Notes: generated by a model from the letters alone, not told the origin. A DNA stretch of 64,000 nucleotides from Shewanella colwelliana ATCC 39565 (GCF_000518705.1 NZ_JAEC01000025.1:18036-82035); one strand, 5' to 3'; numbered from the stretch's first letter, positions 26,020 through 35,426 are shown. A program made the numbers and translations.

Positions 26020-26514
26020 ATGGCTAAATGGCTATTGATTTTTCTGTTCAGTACCAGTGTGTCCGCATCAACCCTTACTCACCTGACCAAGTCTGGTGAA
26101 GGTGAGATGACCTACCTGTTTTGGACCTTGTATCGCGCCGAGCTGTTTGTCAGTAACAGTGACACAGCTTCTTTGAACGCGGGTGATAGGGCGTTGCGCA
26201 TTGAGTATTTCAAAGATATTGATAAGCATGCCTTAATTGAGGCTACGGCGGAGCAGTGGCAACATTTAGGGTATCAAGCTACCGATATTCAACGGTGGAT
26301 GGCACCGCTGACTCAGATCTGGCCTGATGTTGCTCCAGGTGACGTATTGACCTTGGTGGTGGCTGATAACGGCTTGAGTCATTTTTATTTTGGTGACAAT
26401 TTGCTGGGGGTGATTGAGCAGCCTGATTTTGGTGAAGCATTTCTCTCAATCTGGTTATCGGAAAAGACGTCAGAACCTGAGTTGCGTAGACAGTTACTAG
26501 GATTAAGCCAATGA
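26020..26514 (+). CDS. Chalcone isomerase-like secreted protein
   Basis: 164 aa with a signal peptide (LLIFLFSTSVSAS). The mature chain has the CHI-like fold pattern (WTLYRAELFVSN, ALRIEYFKDIDKHALIEATA, DFGEAFLSIWLSEKT), close to the chalcone-isomerase-like family that binds fatty acids. Bacterial members are periplasmic. A role in handling modified acyl chains is an inference from the operon. The stop overlaps the next start. Confidence 0.85.
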   Translation: MAKWLLIFLFSTSVSASTLTHLTKSGEGEMTYLFWTLYRAELFVSNSDTASLNAGDRALRIEYFKDIDKHALIEATAEQWQHLGYQATDIQRWMAPLTQIWPDVAPGDVLTLVVADNGLSHFYFGDNLLGVIEQPDFGEAFLSIWLSEKTSEPELRRQLLGLSQ

Positions 26515-27032
26515 AAAAAATACTCTCTATTGCGTTAGTCATCCTGTTATCTGCATGCGGCAGTGCCAGCCTAGAGGAGCACACCAATACCACCCCTGAG
26601 TTGAAGCTTGAGCAATTTTTTGATGGTAAGCTGAAAGCCTACGGGATAGTGCTAGATCGCAGCGGCAACATGTTGCGTCGATTTGACGTCGACTTAATAG
26701 CGAGCTGGCAAGGTAACAAGGGGGAGATTAAAGAGTGGTTCGAATTTGATGATGGTGAAAGGTCGACTCGCGTATGGCGTTTAGAGCGTCTTGGTGACAA
26801 TCGCTACAGTGGTGAAGCTGGCGATGTCATCGGCACTGCATACGGTGAAACTCGCGGTTCTGCGCTGTATTGGAAATACGATCTCTCTATCGAAGTGGAT
26901 GGTGAAACCTACCAGGTAACGTTAGATGATTGGATGTTTCTCATCGATGACAAGCGCCTCTTTAACAAGACTGACATGACAAAGTTTGGTATTAAAGTGG
27001 GCGAAGTCATTCTTTATATAGAAAAAATTTGA
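26511..27032 (+). CDS. DUF3833 lipoprotein
   Basis: 173 aa with lipobox LLSAC (Cys at about 16). The mature part has LEQFFDGKLKAYGIVLDRSG and FEFDDGERSTRVWRL, the DUF3833 hallmarks. Last gene of the twelve-gene sigma/ChrR operon. No strong terminator follows. Confidence 0.88.
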   Translation: MKKILSIALVILLSACGSASLEEHTNTTPELKLEQFFDGKLKAYGIVLDRSGNMLRRFDVDLIASWQGNKGEIKEWFEFDDGERSTRVWRLERLGDNRYSGEAGDVIGTAYGETRGSALYWKYDLSIEVDGETYQVTLDDWMFLIDDKRLFNKTDMTKFGIKVGEVILYIEKI

Positions 27033-27080
27033 TACCCAACACCATCAAGGCATCAACCAAACTTCGCCTTCAGAGCTAGG

Positions 27081-27656
27081 TTATCTCTTTTCTGAAGCGA
27101 TTATCGCTTTTATACCGTGAGCATGAACCTTAATACAGAGGCCTTGATGTTTGAATGCTATGGTGGGATTGGCCAAGCGTTCATGTTCACCTTGAGGCGA
27201 GCTAAGTTTGACATCTATTTCGCTGTCACCGGCGATAACGGGGGCAAGTGTTGGTACTGCTTCAATCAATTGCGCACTTAACTGCTGGCCGTTGCACGCG
27301 TTACCTGGCAGTACAAGTTCAATATGTTCCCAACCCTCATTTGGATACTGTTTCTCTCCAGGATAGGGCAGTTCCACACAATCGATGCACATTGAGCCCA
27401 ACATCAGCGGCGTGTTCAGCTCGATGATCAAAATAGGGCGACCATTAATCATATTATTAGAAATGATTGCGCCTTGATGGCAAAAGTGGTCACGCAAAGA
27501 ATCAGCGGCAGTGTCGCTATTGACTCGAAGTGCGACATGGTCGCAAACCATATTTAGCCTATCGAGTTGTAGATCGGCGAGAAAAGAAACTATTTTCGCT
27601 TCAAATGTTGGCCAGGTATCGATTAACGTTTGCGCCGTGATTGTGTTTTGATTCAT
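27081..27656 (-). CDS. yecM: YecM family (VOC-fold) protein
   Basis: 191 aa from the ATG at 27656 (E. coli YecM 188). Upstream frame extension is non-homologous. It contains MVCDHVALRVNSDTAADSL, GWEHIELVLPG and LCIKVHAHGIKAII, with the paired beta-alpha-beta-beta-beta modules of vicinal-oxygen-chelate proteins and candidate metal ligands His and Glu. The activity of YecM is not known. Confidence 0.92.
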   Translation of the reverse strand: MNQNTITAQTLIDTWPTFEAKIVSFLADLQLDRLNMVCDHVALRVNSDTAADSLRDHFCHQGAIISNNMINGRPILIIELNTPLMLGSMCIDCVELPYPGEKQYPNEGWEHIELVLPGNACNGQQLSAQLIEAVPTLAPVIAGDSEIDVKLSSPQGEHERLANPTIAFKHQGLCIKVHAHGIKAIIASEKR

Positions 27657-27711
27657 GGTAGAACTTTCTCTAAGCAGGCAATAAGGTTGAAGTGTTAGCG
27701 GACAGCTGATG

Positions 27712-28251
27712 CTATGGCCAGATCTCAATCGGCGTGCCGGTGTCAATCGCCTGCCATAATTCATCAATTTCATGATTTTTAATGGCAATGCAACCGTCAG
27801 TCCAGTTGAGCTTTTGCGCTTCGTCAGGCGTTAATGTGGAGTTGGGGTTTTGCCCATGGATCATGATTTGGCCACCAGGGTCGATACCTAACGCATCAGC
27901 GCGCAGCTTATCTTCCTCATTGGGGTAAGAGATATGAATTGCACGGTAATAGGCGCTATCGGACTTTTTATAGTCAAGGATGTAACGACCTTCTGGCGTG
28001 CGTTGATCACCCTCTTGCAGCTTATGACCAACAGGTCGGTCACCCATGGCTATTTTGTAGCGGCGTAACACCTTGCCATTGCGCATTAAAAGCATGCTGG
28101 TGTCAGACTTATTAACCACGACAAGATCAACTTTACCAATACTAGACTGACTCGCACTGTGAGGCGAGTTTTGAATGCTACTGGCGGCAACACTTAGTTG
28201 TGACATGCAGAGCAGCACTAATAGTAAAATCTGTTTGAAAAGTATTCGCAT
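27712..28251 (-). CDS. L,D-transpeptidase / YafK-like murein enzyme
   Basis: 179 aa with a signal peptide (ILLLVLLCMSQLSVAA). The YkuD domain begins at KVDLVVVNKSDTSMLLM. The catalytic region is IMIHGQNPN with the downstream nucleophile in WTDGCIAIKN (His and Cys of the family motif). It acts on peptidoglycan in the periplasm as an L,D-transpeptidase or L,D-endopeptidase/protein-release enzyme. The short size fits the YafK group. Divergent from the ion channel gene. Confidence 0.88.
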   Translation of the reverse strand: MRILFKQILLLVLLCMSQLSVAASSIQNSPHSASQSSIGKVDLVVVNKSDTSMLLMRNGKVLRRYKIAMGDRPVGHKLQEGDQRTPEGRYILDYKKSDSAYYRAIHISYPNEEDKLRADALGIDPGGQIMIHGQNPNSTLTPDEAQKLNWTDGCIAIKNHEIDELWQAIDTGTPIEIWP

Positions 28252-28388
28252 TTTATTAACTGGAAAATTAATGATCTCGTTAAGGTGTTCATCATACCTT
28301 ATTTTAGATTAAGCTGGATCGGTAAATTAGATGGATTATGATTAAGCGCCAAAGCGCGTTTATGGCGATAAAAGGAAAAATTTGATAG

Positions 28389-29219
28389 ATGGATTCATCC
28401 TCAACAGAGCAGACCGTTAAACAAAAGCTGCGACGTGTAATATTTGGCACTGATACTAAGGCAGGGCGATATTTCGATATATCCTTGATTATCTGTATTA
28501 TTCTCAGTGTTCTACTGGTTTTTATTGACACGGTTGATTCGGTTCACAAAGAGTATGGCGGCGTTATCCGTATTGTCGAATGGGTCTTTACTGGGATATT
28601 TACTCTTGAGTATCTGTTGCGACTCTATTGCTCTGCACAACCGGTACAATATGCGCGCAGCTTTTACGGTATTGTCGACCTGCTATCTATTTTACCGAGT
28701 TATTTAGCGCTTATCTTTCCGGGGGCGAATTTTACCTTAGTGATTCGAATTCTGAGGTTGTTTAGAATATTCCGTGTTCTCAAGTTGCTGCGTTATTTGA
28801 GTGAGGGCAATATTTTACTGCGTGCCATGATGCAATCTAGTCGTAAGGTGTTTCTGTTTTTCTTCTCGGTTAGCCTGATCGTGATGGTCCTTAGTGCGTT
28901 TATGTATGTGGTTGAAGGTCCTGAAAATGGTTTTACATCGATCCCTAAGTCTATCTATTGGACCATAGTGACCATTACCACCGTAGGATATGGAGATATT
29001 ACGCCGCAGACGGCTTTAGGTCAGGGTATTGCTGCGCTAACCATGTTGATCGGTTACTCCATCATTGCTATTCCAACGGGTATTTTAACCGCAGAGATCT
29101 CGCAAGAGATAGTGCGTAAAAAAGATCTACGTCGCTGCAGTAACTGTTTAAAAACGGGCCATGAAATTAACGCGCTCTATTGCGACAAATGCGGTAGTGA
29201 GTTGGAATCCGATCTTTAG
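28389..29219 (+). CDS. Voltage-gated-type potassium channel with C-terminal zinc ribbon
   Basis: 276 aa with six predicted membrane helices. The S4 segment VIRILRLFRIFRVLKLLRYL has arginines or lysines every third residue. The pore loop TTVGYGD is the potassium selectivity filter. The soluble C-terminus carries CSNCLKTGHEINALYCDKCG, two CxxC pairs forming a zinc ribbon. Expected to form a tetrameric K+ channel in the inner membrane. The zinc ribbon is an unusual tail and may be a metal- or redox-sensing or protein-binding module. Confidence 0.93.
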   Translation: MDSSSTEQTVKQKLRRVIFGTDTKAGRYFDISLIICIILSVLLVFIDTVDSVHKEYGGVIRIVEWVFTGIFTLEYLLRLYCSAQPVQYARSFYGIVDLLSILPSYLALIFPGANFTLVIRILRLFRIFRVLKLLRYLSEGNILLRAMMQSSRKVFLFFFSVSLIVMVLSAFMYVVEGPENGFTSIPKSIYWTIVTITTVGYGDITPQTALGQGIAALTMLIGYSIIAIPTGILTAEISQEIVRKKDLRRCSNCLKTGHEINALYCDKCGSELESDL

Positions 29220-29264
29220 CACTCTCATACGATGGCAAAGGTGTCATCGTAATCAAGGAATGAC

Positions 29265-30764
29265 ATGACCACAGCAAAGTTTGTCCAAGGGCCTATTTTA
29301 CGCCATATATTGGTGATGAGCTCCACTGCCGCGGTGGGGATATCAGCACTGTTTGTTGTTGATCTTATTGATATCTTTTTTCTTAGTTTACTCGGCGAGC
29401 AGGAACTTGCAGCAGCTGTTGGTTACGCTGGAACCATCTCTTTTTTCACCACCTCTATTGGTATCGGTCTGTCGATTGCACTTGGGGCATTAGTTTCTCG
29501 TGCCATTGGCGCCAAAGAGTTTGAGTTGGCTAAACGTTTATTGCTCAATAGTGCTGTGATGACACTACTGGTGGCAGTATTTGTGGCCATTGTGGTGACT
29601 TTGTTCATACCTGAATTATTAGCCCTTGTTGGCGCAACAGGCCGCACCGCGGAATTGGCTGCCGACTACCTCTATATACTTGTCCCATCTATGCCACTTA
29701 TCTGTTTGGCAATGGCACTAGGTGCAGCACTGCGAGCGGTCGGTGATGCTAAATTATCCATGGTTTCAACCCTAACGGGTGGTGGTGTAAACCTTGTGTT
29801 TGACCCCATTTTTATTTTCTTATTTGCTATGGGAATCGAGGGGGCTGCGGTTGCCTCTGTGCTAGCGAGAGTTGCCGTATTAGTGGTTGCCGCACGAGGT
29901 GTAATCATCAAGCATAAGTTGTTTGGTCGCTTTCAGTTTTCCCATTTTAAAGCCGATATTGGCGCCATATTTGCCATTGCTGCGCCAGCGATGCTAACCA
30001 ATATCGCAACCCCCATAGGTAATGCGGTGGTCACCCGTGCGATTGCTGATTTCGGTGACAGTTATGTTGCTGCATGGGCTGTGCTGGGGCGTTTAACGCC
30101 CGTAGCGTTTGGGATGATATTTGCGTTGTCTGGGGCTATTGGCCCTATTGTTGGGCAAAACTTTGGCGCCCGAGAGTTTGAGCGCGTCAAAGAGAGCCTG
30201 ACCAAGGCGCTGCTATTTTGTGGGGGGTATGTGCTGTTGGTATCAATAATACTGTTTGCACTACAAGAGCAGATTATTATCGTGTTTGATATGCACGGCG
30301 ATGGCGCTGAATTGATCCGTTTTTTCTGTAGTTATATTGCCGTTTTCTTTGTCTTCTCTGGCGCATTGTTTGTAGCCAATGCGTCGTTTAATAATTTAGG
30401 CAAAGCCAAATATTCGACACTGTTTAACGTGGGTAAAGCGACATTAGGCACGATTCCGTTTGTATACTATGGAGCCCAATGGGGCGGTGTAGAAGGGGTG
30501 TTGATTGGCCAAGTGATCGGTACTATTGTTTTTGCAGCGTTAGGGGTGTGGACCGCATACCGTCTGGTTGACAAAGTTCAGTCGACAAGCGTTTTTTATA
30601 CGTCTACAGACGACGAATATGATGAGTTAAATGAAGAGCTTAGCCCAAGCAGTCCCAATCCACTCTCATCTTCTTGTGCACAAATGGCGCAGATCAGTGA
30701 AGAGCAAGATTGTGAAGCGAGTAACAGAGTGACCGAATTAGTGAGTGGATCACGACGAGATTAA
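29265..30764 (+). CDS. MATE family multidrug efflux transporter
   Basis: 499 aa with twelve predicted membrane helices in two homologous halves. It starts MTTAKFVQGPILRHILVMSS, and SIALGALVSRAIGAKE and GAIGPIVGQNFGAREFERV are the repeated family motifs. Exports cationic compounds with Na+ or H+ antiport. A polar, acidic 50-residue C-terminal tail (DDEYDELNEELSPSSPNPLS) is longer than usual. No local regulator gene. Confidence 0.93.
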   Translation: MTTAKFVQGPILRHILVMSSTAAVGISALFVVDLIDIFFLSLLGEQELAAAVGYAGTISFFTTSIGIGLSIALGALVSRAIGAKEFELAKRLLLNSAVMTLLVAVFVAIVVTLFIPELLALVGATGRTAELAADYLYILVPSMPLICLAMALGAALRAVGDAKLSMVSTLTGGGVNLVFDPIFIFLFAMGIEGAAVASVLARVAVLVVAARGVIIKHKLFGRFQFSHFKADIGAIFAIAAPAMLTNIATPIGNAVVTRAIADFGDSYVAAWAVLGRLTPVAFGMIFALSGAIGPIVGQNFGAREFERVKESLTKALLFCGGYVLLVSIILFALQEQIIIVFDMHGDGAELIRFFCSYIAVFFVFSGALFVANASFNNLGKAKYSTLFNVGKATLGTIPFVYYGAQWGGVEGVLIGQVIGTIVFAALGVWTAYRLVDKVQSTSVFYTSTDDEYDELNEELSPSSPNPLSSSCAQMAQISEEQDCEASNRVTELVSGSRRD

Positions 30765-30784
30765 CGCTGTAGAGAGGGTTATTA

Positions 30785-30813
30785 CTCGGCGTAAAGTGTC
30801 ACTTTAGCGCCGA
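30785..30813. other. Hairpin between convergent MATE and DUF2986 genes
   Basis: CTCGGCGTAAAG and CTTTAGCGCCGA arms with one bulge can pair. There is no T tract, so terminator function is uncertain. Confidence 0.4.
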
Positions 30814-30848
30814 ATCATGAGTCGAGTGCTCAAGTTATGACCAAACAA

Positions 30849-31094
30849 CTATGATTTGTCTGTTGTCATGTCGCTCTGTGCGACATCAGTCTCTGTTGTG
30901 TCAGTGCTTTGCGCGGTATCATCTTGCGGCTGCTTACCGTTGGCAAGTGCTGCGGCTGCGGCTTGCTCTTGAGCGAGTTCTTTAGCGCGATCGCCTTTAG
31001 ATACGTACTTTTTGACTGTTGGTGGCGTATGTTTGTTGTGACGCGCTTTGGCCCGCTTAGCCGTCTTTTTAATCATTTTCTGTTTTCTGTTCAT
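30849..31094 (-). CDS. DUF2986 small basic protein
   Basis: 81 aa from ATG 31094, which begins MNRKQKMIKKTAKRAKARHN as in family members. An in-frame ATG at 31106 adds four residues. The very basic N-terminal half is followed by YVSKGDRAKELAQEQ and an acidic Thr/Asp-rich tail. Typical of Shewanella and Vibrio. Function unknown. RNA or ribosome binding is plausible from composition only. Confidence 0.85.
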   Translation of the reverse strand: MNRKQKMIKKTAKRAKARHNKHTPPTVKKYVSKGDRAKELAQEQAAAAALANGKQPQDDTAQSTDTTETDVAQSDMTTDKS

Positions 31095-31220
31095 ACATTC
31101 CACCAAGGTGTGTCATTAACTCAAAATGTGGTTTTGCGTTGACCTAGCAATAACCGGAGGTGGATTTTAACTTAATCTCTGGCCTGGGGCTATAGGCAAA
31201 TATTCTAATCGCGAGGATTT

Positions 31221-31541
31221 ATGACATATACCATCGATGGTGAGATAACCTTTTTCGAACGTTTTGAGGCAGATATTCTCTCTGGCGCTAAAACCATCAC
31301 TCTTAGAGATGATAGCGAGTCCCATTTTAAAGTGGGTCAATACCTGCGTGTGGCGACTTTTGAAGAGCAACGTTGGTTTTGCAATATTGTGGTAACTGGG
31401 GTTGAAAAGGTCGCGTTTAATGCGCTTAATCAAGGTCATGCTGAGCAAGAAAATATGACTTTATCTGATTTGAAACAGGTGATTACTGAAATATATGGCG
31501 ATATTTCAACCTTATATATGATCACTTTTGAGTGTAGATAA
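31221..31541 (+). CDS. yqfB: N4-acetylcytidine amidohydrolase, ASCH domain
   Basis: 106 aa (E. coli YqfB 103), colinear throughout: ITFFERFEADILSGAKTITL, RDDSESHFKVGQYLRV, HAEQENMTLSDLK and the C-terminal MITFEC. The E. coli enzyme deacetylates N4-acetylcytidine in the cytosol. The catalytic Lys and Thr of the ITLRD segment region are conserved. Confidence 0.95.
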   Translation: MTYTIDGEITFFERFEADILSGAKTITLRDDSESHFKVGQYLRVATFEEQRWFCNIVVTGVEKVAFNALNQGHAEQENMTLSDLKQVITEIYGDISTLYMITFECR

Positions 31542-31584
31542 CAAAGTGTTGTTAAGGGAATTAAACTGAGTAAAGGGAATTTAC

Positions 31585-32004
31585 ATGAAACGATTAATCG
31601 CATGCGTACTACTCATGTTGTGCGGGTGCTCTACAATGATGACCACAACCATCGATGAGTCTATGCAAGCTAGGTTGGCAGGTAGTTGGGACGACAGACA
31701 AAGTAACGTGTGCAGCGCTAATTATCACACTATCTCTATTACAGGTGATCGTTTGTTGCTTGAATATGTTCAGCAGGGATACGTCGGAGAGGATGATGGC
31801 CGAACACTTGTTAGCTATACCATATTAAGTCAGCAAGATAGTTCGTTGCGCGTGCAACTCGATAATGAATTACGTTTAGATGCTGACGGCCAGCCTGTTA
31901 TTTGGAAAATGAATTTGCTTAATGATAGTCAATATTGCTGGGGTCGTGATGACTGGCTTGCAGAGCAATGTACCCCCATACGACAAAAATGTGAAATACT
32001 CTAG
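31585..32004 (+). CDS. Hypothetical lipoprotein, 139 aa
   Basis: Signal peptide with lipobox VLLMLCGC-S (Cys at about 15), then a short beta-rich mature domain (WDDRQSNVCSANYHTISITG, LRVQLDNELRLDADG) with four further cysteines that could form disulfides. Probably an outer-membrane or periplasmic lipoprotein. Family not recognised. Confidence 0.75.
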   Translation: MKRLIACVLLMLCGCSTMMTTTIDESMQARLAGSWDDRQSNVCSANYHTISITGDRLLLEYVQQGYVGEDDGRTLVSYTILSQQDSSLRVQLDNELRLDADGQPVIWKMNLLNDSQYCWGRDDWLAEQCTPIRQKCEIL

Positions 32005-32146
32005 ATCATATTTTGGATTATACCAATCAGTATCGATAGTGTGATCAACTCAGCGTGTTTATTGGTAATTAATGCAAGGTGAGCGCAAATAGAACAGCGA
32101 TCTACTTGAATGGGTATAGATTGGTCATGGATATCGTTAGTTAAGT

Positions 32147-32833
32147 TTGCTGTGGAGCATTATGATGAGTGTGCTGTTGCCCGTTAAGGCTAGTGCAAAG
32201 GAGTGCGTGGTGTTGCTTCACGGATTGGCGCGCAGCGCTAGTTCATTAAATAAGCTCGCCGCCGCGTTAGATAAGCATGGCTATCACTGTATTAATTATA
32301 ACTATCCATCGACACAAGCTGATATTCCTACCTTGGCTGAACAGGCGATTACTGCTGCGTTGTCTCAATGCCCTAATGCGCTAACTGTGCATTTTGTCAC
32401 TCATTCCATGGGAGGCATTTTAGTCAGGCAATATTTGAGTCAGCATACAGTCCGCAATTTAGGGCGCGTAGTGATGCTGGGCCCGCCTAATCAGGGCAGT
32501 GAAGTCGTGGATACATTAAGAGACATGCCTGGTTTTCAATTGATTAATGGACCCGCTGGCATGCAATTAGGCAGTGATAAAATGAGTGTGCCTAATCGTC
32601 TTGGGCCAGCGAACTTTGAGTTAGGGGTGATCGCGGGAACACGCAGTATTAACTGGATTTTGTCGACTATGTTACCTAAGCCTGATGATGGCAAGGTATC
32701 TGTGCAGAGCACTAAACTAGAAGGGATGAGCGACCATATTAGCTTGCCAGTGACCCACCCGTTTATGATGAACAACCGTCAAGCGATAGCGCAAACGTTA
32801 CACTTTCTAACCTATGGCGAATTTAGTCGCTAA
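32147..32833 (+). CDS. Secreted lipase/esterase, alpha/beta hydrolase
   Basis: Up to 228 aa from TTG 32147. ATG 32162/32165 would shorten the hydrophobic leader. The leader (SIMMSVLLPVKASA) suggests export. The core has CVVLLHGLARSASSL (oxyanion loop), THSMGGILVRQYL (nucleophile elbow HSMGG) and SDHISLPVTHPFMM near the end with the likely catalytic His. Resembles small triacylglycerol-lipase-like enzymes in Shewanella. The true start is uncertain. Confidence 0.8.
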   Translation: MLWSIMMSVLLPVKASAKECVVLLHGLARSASSLNKLAAALDKHGYHCINYNYPSTQADIPTLAEQAITAALSQCPNALTVHFVTHSMGGILVRQYLSQHTVRNLGRVVMLGPPNQGSEVVDTLRDMPGFQLINGPAGMQLGSDKMSVPNRLGPANFELGVIAGTRSINWILSTMLPKPDDGKVSVQSTKLEGMSDHISLPVTHPFMMNNRQAIAQTLHFLTYGEFSR

Positions 32834-32844
32834 TTAGTGATGAT

Positions 32845-33297
32845 TTAACCTTTAGTAAAAGAAGCAAACTTTTTTAAGTCGTCTTCGGTGGCACCGTCGT
32901 TACATTCGCCTCGTATTTCACCACGTCCAACCTCTATGATGCGGCTGAGCTCAATGTAACCGTCACGGCAATAACCCGTCATAGAGATGGTTTTATCCAG
33001 CCCCAGTTCAATCTGTTCGGTCCACTCGCTTAGATCTACAGCATAGATGGAGCGTTTTTTACTCCCTGAACGTTTCAATTTTTCAATCTGCTTTACACGT
33101 GCCATATGTGGTTGCTCTAACGTCGGCAGTTCGGCAAATTTAACTTTATAGGTAAACAGCTTAATGCCATCACCTTTTATAGCTGTCTGAAATTTATCTT
33201 CAACTTTGATGGAGAAATCATCGACTTCAGGTTTGCTAGCAGCACAACCTGAAAGCAAAAAAATAGTGATCATGGCAACAGAAAAGAGTTTAGACAT
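32845..33297 (-). CDS. Hypothetical lipoprotein, 150 aa
   Basis: Signal peptide with lipobox LLSGC-A (Cys at about 18). The mature chain is mixed and basic (KQIEKLKRSGSKKRS) with two cysteines near the C-terminus (MTGYCRDGYIELSR and GECNDGA). No recognised family. Convergent with the esterase gene. Confidence 0.7.
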   Translation of the reverse strand: MSKLFSVAMITIFLLSGCAASKPEVDDFSIKVEDKFQTAIKGDGIKLFTYKVKFAELPTLEQPHMARVKQIEKLKRSGSKKRSIYAVDLSEWTEQIELGLDKTISMTGYCRDGYIELSRIIEVGRGEIRGECNDGATEDDLKKFASFTKG

Positions 33298-33563
33298 CGA
33301 GGTAGGTTCTTATTTTAGTTTTATTTAGCAGCTTAATGAGCAATCAGCATAACCCAAAGTCGTGCTTATATCATCCATTCAACAACTGTTTTACACAGGA
33401 TTACAAATTGGGTGGCCAGATCCAACCGATTAATAGCGCTAGAGATTGATTAAAGTCACGGAAATGTAGATTAATGTAAATTAATTGTTGTTATTTTTTT
33501 TTGGCTTGGCACACTAAATTTATGGCGAATTGTGGTAGGAAGCGCCGGATCTTAGGAGTGAGA

Positions 33564-34298
33564 ATGCAAGCGTTAATGAAGTTGTTAACCTCTATGTTAG
33601 GTAGTTTTCGGGACCTTGTTCCGATCATTTGCGTTGTCGGTTTTTTCGAGATATTTGTTTTGCAACAAGCACCTGCCAATCTTGTTTCTATTCTTATCGG
33701 TCTCCTGTTTATCGTCTTTGGTTTAACCTTTTTTGTGTTTGGCTTAGAGATGGGACTCTTTCCCATTGGGGAGTCATTGGCGCAAGCATTAGCCCGCAAA
33801 GGCAGTGTTTTTTGGTTGGTGATTTTCTCATTCTCGTTAGGGTTTGGTACCACTTTGGCCGAGCCCGCACTGACTGCTGTAGCCAATGAAGCCGCAGAAG
33901 TAGCGGCAAAGTCAGGGGCTATTGGTCAAAGTGAAGCGGCAATGGATAGTTATGCGATGGGCCTAAGGCTGACGGTCGCCGTTGCGGTGGGACTGGCCAT
34001 TCTATTAGGTGTTATCCGTATTTTGAAAGGATGGCCCATTCATTATCTCATTATTGGGGGTTACATCTGCGTGATGATCTTAACCTCTTTTGCCCCAGAG
34101 AATATAATCGGTATCGCCTATGACTCCGGTGGTGTAACGACCTCCACAATTACAGTGCCCCTTGTTACCGCCCTTGGGGTTGGACTTGCAACGGTTATTA
34201 AGGGGCGCAATCCAATGTTAGACGGCTTCGGTCTTATCGCCTTTGCGAGTTTAACACCAATGATTTTTGTCCTACTTTACGGCATGGTGGTGCTCTGA
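33564..34298 (+). CDS. DUF1538 membrane protein, first copy
   Basis: 244 aa from ATG 33564, with AGGAG just upstream. An in-frame start at 33501 lacks an RBS. Six or more hydrophobic helices. The family signature [16 protein letters not shown] and [15 protein letters not shown] repeat the internal duplication of DUF1538. FIPIGES-like [11 protein letters not shown] sits in a loop. Presumed transporter. First of a four-gene operon with overlapping or near-overlapping genes. Confidence 0.88.
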   Translation: MQALMKLLTSMLGSFRDLVPIICVVGFFEIFVLQQAPANLVSILIGLLFIVFGLTFFVFGLEMGLFPIGESLAQALARKGSVFWLVIFSFSLGFGTTLAEPALTAVANEAAEVAAKSGAIGQSEAAMDSYAMGLRLTVAVAVGLAILLGVIRILKGWPIHYLIIGGYICVMILTSFAPENIIGIAYDSGGVTTSTITVPLVTALGVGLATVIKGRNPMLDGFGLIAFASLTPMIFVLLYGMVVL

Positions 34299-35086
34299 TG
34301 AGTTTAACACTGCAAGTATTAGATACTCTGCTATTAACCGCTCGTGATGTTGTGCTGATAGCTGTGATACTGTTTGGTTTTCAGTTGGGCGTACTCAAAC
34401 GGCCTATTGCCAACTGGCGTAAAGTGTTGCTGGGCTTTGTGTATGTCATCATAGGGTTAAGCTTTTTCTTGGTTGGTTTAGAGCTGGCATTATTTCCTAT
34501 CGGCGAAAGTATGGCCGAGCAGCTCACCTCTCCGAGTTTCTTACACCCCGAAGGAGATACCAGCCCTTACGTTTGGCAAGACTATTTTTGGGTTTATATT
34601 TTTGCGGCAGCCATAGGTTTTAGTACCACGATTGCAGAGCCGTCACTGATCGCAGTTGCGATTAAGGCTAATGAAGTGTCCGGTGGCACGATTGGCATTC
34701 AGGGGCTTAGGATCTCGGTGGCAATAGGCGTTTCCATGGGGATATCCCTAGGTTGTTTTAGGATTGTTGTGGGCGACCCTATTCATTATTACATCATGGC
34801 GGGTTATGTACTGGTGGTTATTCAAACCTTTTATGCCCCCAAAATGATTGTGCCGTTAGCATATGACTCTGGCGGTGTGACGACATCGACGGTTACCGTG
34901 CCTTTGGTTGCTGCGTTAGGCTTAGGGTTGGCGACAAATGTAGAGGGGCGGGATCCGCTTATCGACGGTTTTGGCTTGATCGCCTTTGCCAGTTTATTCC
35001 CAATGATAACTGTAATGGGCTATGCCCAATTAGTTGAATTTTTAAGTAAGCGAAAATCCGCTAAGGAGCGAGAGCATGCGCTTTAA
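34298..35086 (+). CDS. DUF1538 membrane protein, second copy
   Basis: 262 aa, start overlapping the previous stop by one base. It is clearly homologous to the first copy: FPIGESMAEQL, GFSTTIAEPSLIAVA and [17 protein letters not shown]. The two proteins probably form one membrane complex, like the two halves of larger DUF1538 proteins. Overlaps the PII-like gene by eleven bases. Confidence 0.88.
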   Translation: MSLTLQVLDTLLLTARDVVLIAVILFGFQLGVLKRPIANWRKVLLGFVYVIIGLSFFLVGLELALFPIGESMAEQLTSPSFLHPEGDTSPYVWQDYFWVYIFAAAIGFSTTIAEPSLIAVAIKANEVSGGTIGIQGLRISVAIGVSMGISLGCFRIVVGDPIHYYIMAGYVLVVIQTFYAPKMIVPLAYDSGGVTTSTVTVPLVAALGLGLATNVEGRDPLIDGFGLIAFASLFPMITVMGYAQLVEFLSKRKSAKEREHAL

Positions 35087-35426
35087 ACTCATAGTCGCGT
35101 TTGTCGATGATACCAGTACCGACACGGTACTGGATGCTGCGAGAGCCGCTGGCGCAACGGGTGCGACGGTTATTAATCATGCCCGAGGTGAAGGGTTAGA
35201 AAAAAAGAAAACCTTCATGGGCCTAGGTTTGGATATTCAGCGTGATGTCATATTGTGGCTGGTAGAAGAACATATGAGCCGCACTATTTTAGAAACCATT
35301 TGCCGAGTAGGGGAGTTTGATACCAACCCTGGCCAAGGGATCGCGATTCAAATTGATGTCGAGGATGCTGTTGGCGTGGCCCATCAAGTTGAAAAGCTTA
35401 GTAAAGAGATAGAGGATCAAATATGA
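35076..35426 (+). CDS. PII-like signal protein
   Basis: 116 aa with the ferredoxin-like PII fold (FKLIVAFVDDTSTDTVLDAA, GATGATVINHARGEGLEKKK, then EDAVGVAHQVEKLSKEI). The T-loop region lacks the GlnB-type Tyr uridylylation site. It probably reports a small ligand to the DUF1538 proteins, as GlnK does with AmtB. Overlaps the CBS gene by four bases. Confidence 0.88.
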   Translation: MRFKLIVAFVDDTSTDTVLDAARAAGATGATVINHARGEGLEKKKTFMGLGLDIQRDVILWLVEEHMSRTILETICRVGEFDTNPGQGIAIQIDVEDAVGVAHQVEKLSKEIEDQI

